Source: Nocardioides sp. (GTDB lineage Bacteria; Actinomycetota; Actinomycetes; Propionibacteriales; Nocardioidaceae). Taken from it: a DNA stretch of 63,763 bases. A program made the position numbers and the translations under genes. The notes beneath the pieces are model-generated. The model was not told the origin of the DNA, ran no database searches, and saw only the letters and a list, made by a program, of their open reading frames with translations. Within the stretch, counting starts at the first letter, position 1; each line of letters starts with the position of its first letter. Shown piece by piece: positions 1-8,543 of this stretch. Location: contig NZ_JAOPWY010000017.1 in NCBI RefSeq assembly GCF_025965415.1, positions 1 through 63,763 of the forward strand. Reading direction: 5' to 3'.

Positions 1-17
1 TGGGTAGCGTGCATCGT

Positions 18-81
18 CGAAGACCTCCGAGTCTTGAGGAGTGGTTGCGTGGTAGCTCCACACCTCACTCGGAGGTCTTCG
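18..81. repeat. Perfect 15-bp inverted repeat at the left junction
   Basis: Bases 18-32 and 67-81 are exact reverse complements (15 bp arms, 34-nt loop). The right arm contains a GGAGG core like a ribosome site. The arms lie just where the coding homology of the following ATPase fragment begins, so this looks like a mobile-element end or leader that cut the gene. I cannot name the element. A terminator is less likely because no T-run follows on either strand. Confidence 0.6.
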
Positions 82-115
82 TCATCGCCAAGCAGAAACG
101 CCGTACCTAACGTCC

Positions 116-937
116 GTGGTCAGAACAGCTAGCGGACAGTTCCGGAAGGCGCTGCTCAAGGGTACGGACGAGATCGATCTGACCCTCGGCGTGTTCATTC
201 GATCGGACATCTATGAGGTCATGACCAAGTACGCCCGCGAACCGGACAAGATCGGTCCGCTCACGGTCCACTGGAATGATCCTCACCTGCTGGCGCGCGT
301 GCTCGAGGAGCGATACGCGGCCAACCGGCGCCGTCGCAAACCCGCCGATGATGACATGTGGTCATCCATTTTCCCGGAGGAAGTCAATGGTCTGCCGGCC
401 AAGGACTACATTCTGTGGAGAATCCTGCCGCGGCCGCGCGACATCATCTACTTCGGCAATGCCGCGTTGACAACGGCAATCAACCGTCATCACGCGATGA
501 TCACCCAAGACGACATCGCAATGGCGGACGAAAACTACTCACGCTTCGCCTACGAGGCACTGGTCGTAGAGAGCGACGCGCAAGGCTTCGACCTGGAGGA
601 GGTGCTCTTTGCGTTCGCCGGGCTCAATGCGACGCTCACTGAGAAGGAACTTCAGGACGTACTCCTCGAAGCGAGCCATGACCCATCCGACACGAAGAAT
701 TGGCTGCTACGAACGTCTTTTCTCGGGATCGAGGTTCGCGAAGGAAAGTTCATGCACGTTGAGGGGCAGTCCGAGGTCGAGAAGAAACTTCGGGTGGCAC
801 GTAGGTCGTCGGAGCGTTCTGGCCGTCCGGTGCGTTTTAGGGTGCACCCAGCATTCCGGCATTACCTCGACGTTCGTGATGACGATCTGCACACGCCGGG
901 TTTTGAGGACATAACGTTGACGGCAGGAGTCGAGTAG
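116..937 (+). pseudogene. C-terminal fragment of a P-loop ATPase (Sll1717-like)
   Basis: The 273 residues match the C-terminal half of predicted STAND/AAA-like P-loop ATPases of the Sll1717 type, which occur in phage-defence islands. Visible family signatures are VFIRSDIYE near residue 27, a W-x-D-x-x-L-L block at about 53-58, and RPRDIIYFGNAALT near 105 followed by an INR.H segment. No Walker A or Walker B motif is present, so the nucleotide-binding half is missing. The frame is open only from base 56, after a TAG at 53-55, and the upstream bases form a perfect inverted repeat, so the gene is 5'-truncated. The GTG at 116 is a nominal start. It is followed by the TIR operon on the same strand, and may be the relic of another defence gene. 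A shorter stand-alone protein is possible but less likely. Confidence 0.6.
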
Positions 938-1049
938 CAACTGCGACCAGCGGCGTGCAACAGGTTTGCTCTCGCCTTAAGGCGTGTCCTGCGGCACCTC
1001 CCCTTCAACCGAGGCGCGCAGCCGGCGAGCGCATGTTTTCGTCGCGGGG

Positions 1050-1094
1050 CCAGGCACAGACCCATCCCGATCGTGCCGAAGTGTCGGTGCCTGG
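1050..1094. promoter_or_regulatory. Inverted repeat upstream of the TIR operon
   Basis: Bases 1050-1057 (CCAGGCAC) and 1087-1094 (GTGCCTGG) are 8-bp inverted arms about 40 nt before the TIR start. It could be an operator of the operon or a weak terminator for the ATPase fragment. No clear sigma-70 hexamers are visible in 938-1135. Confidence 0.3.
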
Positions 1095-1135
1095 TGGCAC
1101 TCTGTGAACCAACAACCAATTGACCAGGGGGACGA

Positions 1136-1522
1136 ATGCCGGCAACGAGAGTGTTCATCAGCTTCGATTACGACCACGACAACGACCTCAAGAACCTCTT
1201 GGTCGGGCAGGCTAGGAACCCCGACTCCCCGTTCGTCATCGCTGACTGGTCGATCAAGGAAGCCTCGAGCGGCTGGATGGAAGAGGCGCGTCGACGCATC
1301 CGCGCCAGCGACTGTGTCGCCATCATCTGTGGGCTCCATACCCGGTCGGCCGCTGGGGTCGCCACCGAACTGACAATCGCTCGAGACGAATCGATCCCGT
1401 ACTTTCTCCTGGCCGGTCGTGCGAGTGGCACGAACCAACGCCCGACCTCCGCTCTCACCAGCGACAAGATGTACGACTGGACTTGGCCGAACCTCAAACT
1501 CCTGATCGCTGGCTCCAGGTGA
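1136..1522 (+). CDS. ThsB-like TIR (MTH538/DUF1863) domain protein
   Basis: This 128-aa protein is essentially one TIR-like domain. The beta-A strand reads RVFISFDYDHDNDL (5-18), followed by the family block QARNPDSPF and DWSIKE (residues 25-42). The helix after GLHTRSAAG carries E78 in ATELTIA, the position of the catalytic Glu in NAD-cleaving TIRs. The same family supplies ThsB of Thoeris defence, which makes an ADP-ribose-derived signal on infection. A purine-rich GGGGG site lies 7-8 nt before the ATG. It is first in a three-gene operon and its stop overlaps the next start by GTGA. By analogy it would be the sensor or signal-producing enzyme, with the adjacent membrane protein as effector. 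That role is inferred; the domain call is strong. Confidence 0.85.
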   Translation: MPATRVFISFDYDHDNDLKNLLVGQARNPDSPFVIADWSIKEASSGWMEEARRRIRASDCVAIICGLHTRSAAGVATELTIARDESIPYFLLAGRASGTNQRPTSALTSDKMYDWTWPNLKLLIAGSR

Positions 1523-1992
1523 GCACACCGGGTCCGTCCGAGCAGTCGAATGCCGCCGTCACCCTAGACATGTACAAGATGGCGGTCGAGATGGCCGATC
1601 GAGTCTCGGCCCGGCGAAGCGCCGCGAACACCTTCTATCTCAGTCTGCAGACGGCTGGCCTGGCCATCCTGGGGTTGGTGACCTCCCTACCGACTCAGCC
1701 GAGTGGCGGTCTGCTAGTCGCCATCTGTCTTGTCGGTGCCGCCACGGGAGCGACATGGTTCCTCCAACTACGCAGTTATCGCGACCTCAACCGAGCCAAG
1801 TTCAGCGTCATCAACAACCTCGAGGAGCAACTTCAGGTCGCCGTCTTCTCCGCCGAATGGGCATCGCTCAAGCAGGACCCCGTGTCAAGGTGGCGTCCAA
1901 GATACGCAGAACTTGGGACAATCGAGAGAGTAGTTCCGTGGTTCTTCGTGGCGATCAACCTGGTCCTGGCCGTGTACCTTCCAAGGCAATGA
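1519..1992 (+). CDS. RipA-type small membrane protein, putative effector
   Basis: From the GTG that forms a GTGA overlap with the TIR gene the protein has 157 residues; an in-frame ATG at 1483 would add 12. After a soluble N-terminus comes YKMAVEMADRVSARRSAA, then two membrane segments (TFYLSLQTAGLAILGLV and LLVAICLVGAATGATWF), a conserved linker with LRSYRDLNRAKFSVIN, and a third hydrophobic segment WFFVAINLVLAVYL at the end. This pattern is that of small proteins annotated as RipA-family octameric membrane proteins and resembles SLATT-type effectors, which are found beside TIR-like or nucleotidyltransferase sensors. I infer that it responds to the TIR product or partner by acting on the membrane. 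Its stop overlaps the next gene by ATGA, so all three are translationally coupled. Confidence 0.7.
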   Translation: MSTPGPSEQSNAAVTLDMYKMAVEMADRVSARRSAANTFYLSLQTAGLAILGLVTSLPTQPSGGLLVAICLVGAATGATWFLQLRSYRDLNRAKFSVINNLEEQLQVAVFSAEWASLKQDPVSRWRPRYAELGTIERVVPWFFVAINLVLAVYLPRQ

Positions 1993-2303
1993 GCTACCTC
2001 GTTGAAGACGCCGCGCGGATAAGGGCTGCAGTCCCCATCGGAACGGACGTGCCTGATGGCGCCGACGACCTGTTCCTGCTGTACGCGGTTCTCATGAACG
2101 TCAAGGGCGAGAAGGTGACCGCTCGTGACGTTCATGACGCTTGGACTGCATGGATGGAGCTCAGAGGACAAACGCACGAGTCGATGAAGCGTTTCGCCGA
2201 GCTGTCGCCAGACACGCAGGCCGAGGACGAGCCGTTCGCGAGGGCCATTCGTACGACCGCCCAACAGCTGCAGCGCCCGGGCGACCGTCCTCTGGAAGCC
2301 TGA
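1989..2303 (+). CDS. Small conserved protein, third gene of the TIR operon
   Basis: The start ATG overlaps the previous stop (ATGA), giving 104 residues. The recognisable part is FLLYAVLMNVKG (about 28-39), followed by VTARDVHDAWTAWM (about 43-56). This motif is shared by small actinobacterial proteins I know as a DUF7701-type family; the name is from memory and uncertain. There is no signal peptide, membrane segment or known catalytic motif. The C-terminus is acidic and low in structure. Its coupling to the TIR and membrane genes suggests an accessory, inhibitor or adaptor role, which is inference only. Confidence 0.65.
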   Translation: MSYLVEDAARIRAAVPIGTDVPDGADDLFLLYAVLMNVKGEKVTARDVHDAWTAWMELRGQTHESMKRFAELSPDTQAEDEPFARAIRTTAQQLQRPGDRPLEA

Positions 2304-2485
2304 ACCGACGCAACCCAGGTCAAAGCAATCCGATGACGCCAATCGGAGCGATCCTTTGCGCTGACCGTCTAGGTGCTCAAAGGGCGAGGTTACGGCTTCG
2401 CATGACCCGCGGCATTCCGCCGCTGTTGCCCGTCAAGTCCGATACCGCGTCGGACGACCGACGCTGGTGGAGTCCTCTCGCCCCT

Positions 2486-2514
2486 GCCCCTCCGGCTCGA
2501 CGCAGCGGAGGGGC
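2486..2514 (+). terminator. Hairpin after the TIR operon
   Basis: GCCCCTCCG at 2486-2494 pairs perfectly with CGGAGGGGC at 2506-2514 (9-bp GC stem, 11-nt loop), 183 nt after the third gene. There is no U-tract, as is common in actinobacteria. Nothing else is evident in 2304-2590. Confidence 0.4.
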
Positions 2515-2590
2515 GCCCGACCTGCTGGTCGGCTTCACAAGATCCCGGCGTTCCGCTGCATGAGCTGGCGTTGCTCGCTTAACCTGCGCC

Positions 2591-3232
2591 GTGACCACCG
2601 ACGAGAACATCGCCCCGCCAGAGCCGCCCACGAAGGTCTGTGCACACTGCAGTGTTCAGACGCAGACCTCAGGGGAGTTTTGTCCCAACTGCGGAAAGGG
2701 TTACGCGACTCGCCGGAGTGGCCTCAGCCGCAAGGCGATCGCGTTGACGCTGGGCGTTGTGCTCATTGTGTGTCTCATCGCGACGGGAATCGCCCTCAAG
2801 GTCAGACACGATCGTGATCAAGCGGACGAGGCCGTTGCCTTGGCTGACCGCAAGGCCGAGGAAGCGGATGCCTTGGAGGCCCAAGAGGTGGCTGACGCTG
2901 CAGAGGCGGCTCAAGAAGCGCGCCAAGAAGCCAAGGCGGCCGCCGCGCGTGCCGAACGCCGACTTCGTATGAATCTCGTGAAGCAAATGCAAGGTTCGAT
3001 CACGAAGGATGCCAAGGAGCGGGTGGCTGACGGCGAGCTTGAGGGACCGATCTACTACACATCGTGCGACCCATTGGGTGGCGGATCCGTTGATGACTTG
3101 ACTGCACTTACAACGACGTTTGAGTGCATTGCGGTCAACGAAAAACTCGACGGCGGCCAGTTCCGCGGTTGGGTGTTCTCAGCCACAGCCAACTGGGACG
3201 AGGGTAGTTGGACCTGGCGGCTAGGAAGCTGA
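2591..3232 (+). CDS. Zinc-ribbon, single-pass membrane, coiled-coil protein
   Basis: This 213-aa protein from a GTG start has an N-terminal zinc ribbon with two Cys pairs (CAHC at about 17-20 and CPNC at about 31-34). One membrane helix follows (IALTLGVVLIVCLIATGIAL, about 50-69), then a long Ala/Glu/Arg-rich coiled coil (about 72-125), and a small C-terminal domain with two Cys (TSCD and FEC) that could form a disulphide if exported. The layout suggests a ribbon in the cytoplasm and the C-terminal domain outside. I do not recognise the C-terminal domain. It stands alone on the + strand after the TIR operon. Function unknown. Confidence 0.7.
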   Translation: MTTDENIAPPEPPTKVCAHCSVQTQTSGEFCPNCGKGYATRRSGLSRKAIALTLGVVLIVCLIATGIALKVRHDRDQADEAVALADRKAEEADALEAQEVADAAEAAQEARQEAKAAAARAERRLRMNLVKQMQGSITKDAKERVADGELEGPIYYTSCDPLGGGSVDDLTALTTTFECIAVNEKLDGGQFRGWVFSATANWDEGSWTWRLGS

Positions 3233-3363
3233 CCCTGCCCTGAACTGGTGTCTCTTTCCCCAGGCCCAACCGTTCTTGAGCAGATCTGCGCAACCCTGGC
3301 CAGGGACCCGCGTCCTTTCGCCACGATCACGCCTCGATGCCCGGTTTGCCGGGCCCGGACGCT

Positions 3364-3861
3364 TCACTGATCGTCTGACTGCACATCCTCGATCATCCGA
3401 GCGAACAAGCTATTCCGAGTCTGGCTGGTCTTGTCGACCCACTCAGCACGAGTGGCAGCCAGCAACAGCCCGCGTAGCGACTCGGCGTACTCCTTGGCGC
3501 TCGTGCGTACCCCAGCCGAGGCGACCAGCGCGAGTGTCAACTCACTGCGCATCAACGCTCTGACCGCCTCTCCGGTTTCCTTCCTGAAGTCGAGCGGTTG
3601 ACCCTTTCGCCGCGCCTTAGTCAAGAGGTCCGCGGCCAACTGGTACACCTCATTGGTCTCGACCAGAAAGTCGGTGTAGGCCTGGCGACGCTCCTGGGCG
3701 CGTTGTTGCCGGAGTTGACGCGCGTGCTCCAACTCAACGAGCAGCCTGGCGTGCCGATTGTTCAAGACCGCAACCATGAGGCCCCCAAGTCCGGCAAGAA
3801 AGACCCCGCCCAACGCACCGATTAGTGCGAACCACGCCGAGGTCGTTCCCCCACTCTCCAT
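3364..3861 (-). CDS. Hypothetical protein with N-terminal membrane helix
   Basis: I take the ATG at 3861 because GAGGTGA lies just upstream; a longer frame to 3903 lacks such a site. The 165 residues start with a membrane helix (SAWFALIGALGGVFLAGLGG, about 6-25). The rest is a charged helical region (HARQLRQQRAQERRQAY) and a helical C-terminal domain. The shape, one membrane anchor plus a helical cytosolic domain, is common in actinobacterial proteins of unknown role. It is not obviously in an operon: the next minus-strand gene upstream in transcription is the cutinase, about 220 bp away. Confidence 0.6.
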   Translation of the reverse strand: MESGGTTSAWFALIGALGGVFLAGLGGLMVAVLNNRHARLLVELEHARQLRQQRAQERRQAYTDFLVETNEVYQLAADLLTKARRKGQPLDFRKETGEAVRALMRSELTLALVASAGVRTSAKEYAESLRGLLLAATRAEWVDKTSQTRNSLFARMIEDVQSDDQ

Positions 3862-4080
3862 ACGATCACCTCGCAACCCGACGCCCAAGCTCTGAGTCAC
3901 CACGCTAAGGCCGCGGCGGCTATCTCGGCAGTGTTCACAGCTGCGTCAATACGCCGCCTGACGACCCGGGCCCTCTCCCACATGTAGACCTGGGAAGGGG
4001 TCGCAGTCGTCGCTTTCCGTAGTTTCTGTGCGGCCCTTGTCGCGACGCTTGCCTTGGGGCCGCCTGCCAGTAAGGAACGA

Positions 4081-5490
4081 TTAGTACTGCGCGACCATGA
4101 ACGGAGGGGCCGACTGCCCATTACCCCAGAAGCATCTCGGCTCTGATATCCCGGTCCCGTTCGGCATTGTTGCGGAGGAGGCGGCAACCAGCACGGTGCA
4201 GGTGTACTCGGCATCCGGCCCATGGAAGGCCGTGAAGAGTCCCACGCGTCTGTTGGTGAACGTGGTGCTGCCCAACGTTGGGTTTCCTTGTACAGGAACC
4301 GCGCCGGTGAAGTACCGACTGCACGTCTTCCAGTCGGGAGATTGCTTGACGACCTTCATGGTGTAGGCGTAGATGAGGCGTTCGTCGGGTGCACGGTTTC
4401 GGATGTTGGCGTAGATGCCGTAGTGCCCCGCTTGGTCCGCTTCTGGCACCAACCAAGGCGTGCCGACCCATTCGGGAACGTCTGTGGACCGCGTGAGCGG
4501 ATCGAGAGCACGGCAGCCTGTCTTGCTGTTGACGTAGTTGACGAGATACTTCGCCGTCGTCTCGTTGGACTTCCATTCGCCGTACGTGCCGTGCACGGCG
4601 AGCGCTTCCGAGAGGTTCTTAATCGACCAGGCTCCACGCCAGTCACAGATGAGGTCGTTCTTGCTGCAGATGTCCCAAGTGCGCTCCGTGAGGCTTCTTG
4701 GCACCGGCGGATGCTTCCCAAAAGCTTGCGCGATCCCTTGACCCGCCGCGCCGGCGTGCGGGCTGCCTTCAATCCTGGTGCCAGCATCGGGCGGCCGATC
4801 CCCGTTCCCGAAAAACACCAGCCCGGCGATCCTGGCCACGATGTCCGTTCGTCCATCAGCCTGCAGTTTTGCGGCCGCCCGCTGCATCACCATGGCGCCT
4901 TGCGAGTAGCCGGCTAGGACAACGTGTTGTGTTGGGCACTTGCGTGCGGCGTCCTTCAACCGACGCACGGTCTCGCCGACGCCCTTGTCCAGTCCATCGA
5001 AGTAGGACTTGGCTTGTTCCCAATAACCCCATAGGTCTTGAGAATCGAGGCGCGGGCGCGTCAGGCGGTCGGTGGAGTGCGCGGGGTAGTTCACCCACGA
5101 TTCGTCCATCCAGCCCGATCGATTGGCCTCCAGTCGGCGCAACTCTTGCCTGAAGTTGTGAACTTCCGGGCCGTAGCCCTGCCACTTTCCAGTCGGCTGG
5201 CCGGAACCTCGGGCACCGAGGAACAGGATTCGGCTGCATACGGCGTGACTCGCGCGTAGTTCGGGTGAGGCACCGCCGGCTATTGGTAGCGCAAACATGT
5301 TGGTGCCTGCAGCCGTCACGACGACAGTGACCCCTAGGAATCGACGCCACCAGAAGCCATTAGAAAGCTCCAATCGTAGGGCTGACCGCCGGTCCAGCGC
5401 CGTCGCGGTGCCACCGAGTGTGAACCGGGCATTGGGCCGAGAAAACCCCGATATCAGGGGTAACCCGCTCAAGCTCATCCTCTGCGTCAC
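4081..5490 (-). CDS. Cutinase-family secreted serine esterase
   Basis: The 469-residue alpha/beta hydrolase has the cutinase signatures FLGARGSGQ (90-98) and nucleophile motif GYSQG with S196. The catalytic Asp is probably D279 or D283 in SKNDLICD, and the His is H300 in AVHGTY. A hydrophobic segment at about 52-70 (FLGVTVVVTAAGTNMFALP) looks like a signal peptide or anchor. About 40 residues precede it, so a start further downstream is possible. The cutinase core ends near residue 330. The remaining ~140 residues are an extra C-terminal domain with three Cys (CSRY, CTV, CFWG) that I do not recognise. Substrates of the family are cutin, short esters and mycobacterial lipids. Placement in the accessory region suggests acquisition. 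Confidence 0.85.
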   Translation of the reverse strand: MTQRMSLSGLPLISGFSRPNARFTLGGTATALDRRSALRLELSNGFWWRRFLGVTVVVTAAGTNMFALPIAGGASPELRASHAVCSRILFLGARGSGQPTGKWQGYGPEVHNFRQELRRLEANRSGWMDESWVNYPAHSTDRLTRPRLDSQDLWGYWEQAKSYFDGLDKGVGETVRRLKDAARKCPTQHVVLAGYSQGAMVMQRAAAKLQADGRTDIVARIAGLVFFGNGDRPPDAGTRIEGSPHAGAAGQGIAQAFGKHPPVPRSLTERTWDICSKNDLICDWRGAWSIKNLSEALAVHGTYGEWKSNETTAKYLVNYVNSKTGCRALDPLTRSTDVPEWVGTPWLVPEADQAGHYGIYANIRNRAPDERLIYAYTMKVVKQSPDWKTCSRYFTGAVPVQGNPTLGSTTFTNRRVGLFTAFHGPDAEYTCTVLVAASSATMPNGTGISEPRCFWGNGQSAPPFMVAQY

Positions 5491-5583
5491 TCAGCCGCGA
5501 AGACCCGCATCCAGGCGAGCCACCTATCGTGGCCGCCGACGGAATGCCACCGCCAGCGAGCGGGTTCACCTCCCCATTGACGC

Positions 5584-6333
5584 TCACTTCACCGTGATGG
5601 TTTGGGTGGGCGATCGGACGCCTTGGTAGATGGTGTCGCTGCGGCGAGTCGCAATGAAGCGGCCCTTGTGCCCGGCGAAGCCCTTACCGAGTCTCAGGCG
5701 AAGGCGCACCTTGCCTCCGGCGGTTCTTGCGGTGCGCACGATGGTCTTGTCGAGGTCTTTGAATGTGATTTTCATCGTGAAGCTGACACCGTCCGGCAGA
5801 GCAGTGCCGTCTGTGAAGGTCGGTTTGAGAGTGACGGCGCTGTCTCGTCGAACCGTGGACTTTGCTGGAATGGCGACGCCGATCTTGGACCGTATGGTCT
5901 CGACTACGAACTGGTACGGGCCGGTCTCAAACATGCCCGGGGTTCCGTAGAAGTTGACGTAGGCGTTTGCCGTGGCGTAGTCGGCGATGAACACATCTCG
6001 ACGCCCAGCGGGGTCCCGCATGACGTACTCAGCAAAGTTGCAAAGGTTCTGCGCGTAGTCGTAGTCGTCGACGTCGGCTGTGAGACACATGTAGCCGTGT
6101 TCGGCGCGCCAGGCAATCGTGACTTCGTCTTGCGCGCGCAAGTTCGGGAGGCGCCAGAAGTCGATGTTGCAGTTGGCGCTGCTGGTGCATGTTCGCGTTG
6201 TGTTACCGAAGTAGGTGGTGCCGAGTGATGCCGACTGCGCAGTGGAGGGCGTGTTGGCCTCCGCAGGCGCGGCCAATGCGCCCCCGAGAAGAAGGGCCAC
6301 CGCAGCCGCAGTCGTCCACGGACGAACTTTCAT
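5584..6333 (-). CDS. Secreted protein of unknown function
   Basis: The start is the ATG at 6333, preceded by an AGGGGG site. Its first 27 residues are a clear Sec signal peptide (MKVRPWTTAAAVALLLGGAL, then cleavage after APAEA). The mature part of about 222 residues has two disulphide-capable Cys pairs (CTSSANC, then CLT and LCN) and an aromatic-rich middle. Its C-terminal beta-rich part ends in TQTITVK and resembles an Ig-like or adhesion-type fold. I do not recognise the family. It lies about 90 bp after the cutinase gene start, in the same direction. Confidence 0.65.
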   Translation of the reverse strand: MKVRPWTTAAAVALLLGGALAAPAEANTPSTAQSASLGTTYFGNTTRTCTSSANCNIDFWRLPNLRAQDEVTIAWRAEHGYMCLTADVDDYDYAQNLCNFAEYVMRDPAGRRDVFIADYATANAYVNFYGTPGMFETGPYQFVVETIRSKIGVAIPAKSTVRRDSAVTLKPTFTDGTALPDGVSFTMKITFKDLDKTIVRTARTAGGKVRLRLRLGKGFAGHKGRFIATRRSDTIYQGVRSPTQTITVK

Positions 6334-6681
6334 CGGGTACCCCCTACCAACGAGCGCGTGGCCAGACCGTATGTGGCTCCGACGGCGGGCGCCAGCCGCG
6401 ACTAGACCACAGCGATCTGCGGTCCGAGGGGCGACTTCTCCCAGGCCTTGAATGACGGGCCCTGGTCCCCACGCTCGTGCGTCTATCCGCCGCGTGCCGG
6501 GCAGCGTTCGCTTGCGATGGCCGGGCCCATGCGTCGCCATAGAGCCACCAATCCCGGGACGCACCGCGGACGGCTCTTACGGGACGCGACCGCGACTGCC
6601 GCGCAGCTAGCTGTGCGTATTCCGGTAGACGTTCGGCTCGCGGGACCTCCTGACGTGCCGAGAAGAGCGCGGCCCTCGTCG
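6334..6681. other. Intergenic stretch, nothing recognised
   Basis: The 348 bases upstream of the secreted protein contain only low-quality overlapping frames. No hairpin, promoter or RNA gene stands out beyond the ribosome site of the preceding gene. Confidence 0.4.
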
Positions 6682-6981
6682 TCAGATGGGATCAGTAAAG
6701 GTGATCGGCTTGCCGACGGCTTGGGCGTAGACGATCTTCCTGCGCGTCGACTCGCCGACGTACCCGCCCGGGTTGACGATCAAGACCCGGTCGGCGAGGT
6801 CAATCTTGCGTAGGTGAAGGGCGTCCAGGACGGCCTTCTGCTCGGGGGTGGGCGACTGGTCCGCATCGCTGGGGGCCACGACGATGACTCCGGCAAAGGT
6901 CAAGTCGCGGTTCGCCGCCCGCATCTCCGCCATGAATCGCGCCGAGCCACAGATGCAGACGATTTCAGGGCGATCGGTCAC
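6682..6981 (-). CDS. Nucleoside 2-deoxyribosyltransferase-like small protein
   Basis: The 99 residues from a GTG start begin with IVCICGSARFMAEMRAAN, the N-terminal nucleotide-sugar binding strand and loop of deoxyribosyltransferase/SLOG-like folds. A second strand follows (GVIVVAP), and the conserved DLADRVLIVNPGGYVGESTR near residues 61-80. The fold hydrolyses or transfers N-glycosidic bonds of nucleotides. Short actinobacterial and phage members with CGS.RF and NPGGYIG motifs are common but uncharacterised. It stands alone between the secreted protein and a GrpB gene. The family is clear; substrate and cellular role are not. Confidence 0.7.
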   Translation of the reverse strand: MTDRPEIVCICGSARFMAEMRAANRDLTFAGVIVVAPSDADQSPTPEQKAVLDALHLRKIDLADRVLIVNPGGYVGESTRRKIVYAQAVGKPITFTDPI

Positions 6982-7132
6982 GGCTCGGCCTTTCCTGGAC
7001 GGGGAATGGGCACGCGCGACCTTAGACGATGTGCGTTGTGCGCACTCATCTGCCGTTAGATGTGAATGTGTCCGTTAGGTGCCGCAGGCACCGACTGAGC
7101 GGTGCTGAGCACACACGGCCCGTCGCGAAGCC

Positions 7133-7762
7133 TCAGCCGAGGAGGTCAGCCGCTCGGAACATCCGGTGGTAGATCTCGTGCACGAGGGGCTCCTTGATTC
7201 TGTTGTAACGCATGCCGAATCCCAGCGCTCCGTTGTCATCCCCGGTGGAGGTCATCTCGGCGGCGGCGGCGCGTCTGGCATCGGCGTATCGCGTGCGGTC
7301 CTCCGGGTGCGCGATCAGCCAATCGCGAAACATCTGGTGCCGAACCATCTCGGGACAGTTCATCCCAAAGACATGTAGGTGCACCCGTGGCTCGGTCAGT
7401 TGCTTGAACAGGCGGTGTTGGTGCCAATCGGGTTCGGTGAGCCAGTGCACGTACCCGAGGGCTTCGAGATCGGGGACGTAGGCCGCCTCGTCGGCGGGGT
7501 CCGCCACGGCTAGGTCGATGTCGATGATGGGTTTGGCGGGAAGCCCTGGTACCGCGGTGGAGCCGATGTGTTGGATGCCGATTACGCGATCACCGAGACC
7601 CTCGAGGATTTGGGCTTCCAGCACGCCGTACCGCTGCGCCCAGGTGGGATCGGGTTCCTCAATCCGCAGGGTGTAGCCAGTGGGGTGGGCACCGACATAG
7701 ACCACCTCGCCTGCGTCGTGATGGCGGGTGATCTCCTCCGGCGTCGGCACACGCAGATCCAA
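7133..7762 (-). CDS. GrpB family protein
   Basis: The 209-aa protein matches the GrpB/UPF0157 group of nucleotidyltransferase-fold proteins. The signatures are GIQHIGSTAVPGLPAKPIID near residues 60-80, with the HIGST and PIID..L blocks, and a C-terminal region with Y..YN..K pattern features. The start appears to be a TTG at 7762 directly after AGGTGA; a GTG five codons in is an alternative. Members transfer nucleotides or bind CoA-like ligands, but none is well defined here. It is followed 95 bp downstream in window order by a NUDIX gene in the same direction. Confidence 0.85.
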   Translation of the reverse strand: MDLRVPTPEEITRHHDAGEVVYVGAHPTGYTLRIEEPDPTWAQRYGVLEAQILEGLGDRVIGIQHIGSTAVPGLPAKPIIDIDLAVADPADEAAYVPDLEALGYVHWLTEPDWHQHRLFKQLTEPRVHLHVFGMNCPEMVRHQMFRDWLIAHPEDRTRYADARRAAAAEMTSTGDDNGALGFGMRYNRIKEPLVHEIYHRMFRAADLLG

Positions 7763-7857
7763 TCACCTACAAACGCTTGGCGCAGAGGATGCGCACCGCA
7801 CGAGGTGGGGGCCATCGGGTCGCCTTCCGTTTGCTCGACGCGAGCTCTCACGCCATG

Positions 7858-8283
7858 TCAGCGCGTCGGAGATCGACCGGGGTGGCTTCGTATCGCTTCC
7901 ACCAGAGCCGTGCGCACAAGGTCGTGTGCGGTAGCGGGACAAGGCAGCTCCTCGAGGCCGAACCATCCGACGTCGTCGTGTTCCTCGGGAGCGGTGTTCG
8001 ATGGCCTTCCCTGCCAGTCACGTACCAGCCAGGCGCTCAGGAGCGCTGCCTCATCTGCAGGCCCTACGGTCACCCGGCATAGGTGAGACGCCGAGTCCGT
8101 GGCTATCCGCACGCCCAGCTCCTCGTGCAGCTCCCGCGCGAGCGCGCCGAGTTCCGACTCGCCGGCCTCGATGCCCCCACCGGGCAGGTCCCAAAGGTTC
8201 GGGTAGGCACGCTTTTTCGGGCTTCGATGCACGAGGAGCACCCGCCCTTCACTCACTAGCGCGCCGACGACGACCTTGTGCAT
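7858..8283 (-). CDS. NUDIX hydrolase
   Basis: Starting at the ATG at 8283 (MHKVVVGALV) gives a 141-aa protein. The Nudix box is complete: GGGIEAGESELGALARELHEELG at about 37-59, fitting GX5EX7REUXEEXGU. Such enzymes cleave nucleoside diphosphates linked to another moiety, often house-cleaning of damaged nucleotides. Preceding RVLLVHRSPKK is typical of MutT-like members. A longer frame to 8367 lacks homology. Substrate cannot be told from sequence. Confidence 0.85.
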   Translation of the reverse strand: MHKVVVGALVSEGRVLLVHRSPKKRAYPNLWDLPGGGIEAGESELGALARELHEELGVRIATDSASHLCRVTVGPADEAALLSAWLVRDWQGRPSNTAPEEHDDVGWFGLEELPCPATAHDLVRTALVEAIRSHPGRSPTR

Positions 8284-8543
8284 ACGTCCACACAAGCACG
8301 GACCTCCGACACTGAAGGCGGGCATCCGTCCAGGGCCCGCGGGGTGAGATCGACCCGACCATGCCACGTTCGCGGGTCGGGCCGCTGGCTACAGAGGTCC
8401 GGTGACAGGTTGAAGACCCCTCGCGCCATGAGCCCGGTTCACGATCTCGAGCACGAAGGTAGCCTTCGCCGTCGTGTAGCGACCTCCGCCGCGGCTGGGG
8501 CGCCGTCCTACACGTCGCGCGGCGACGCGACCTCCCGCATGCG

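Noticed and set aside
3897..4080. Possible C-terminal coding remnant on the minus strand
   Set aside because: The frame looks protein-like for about 50 residues (with QVYMWERARVVRRR) but has no start, no ribosome site and no family match.
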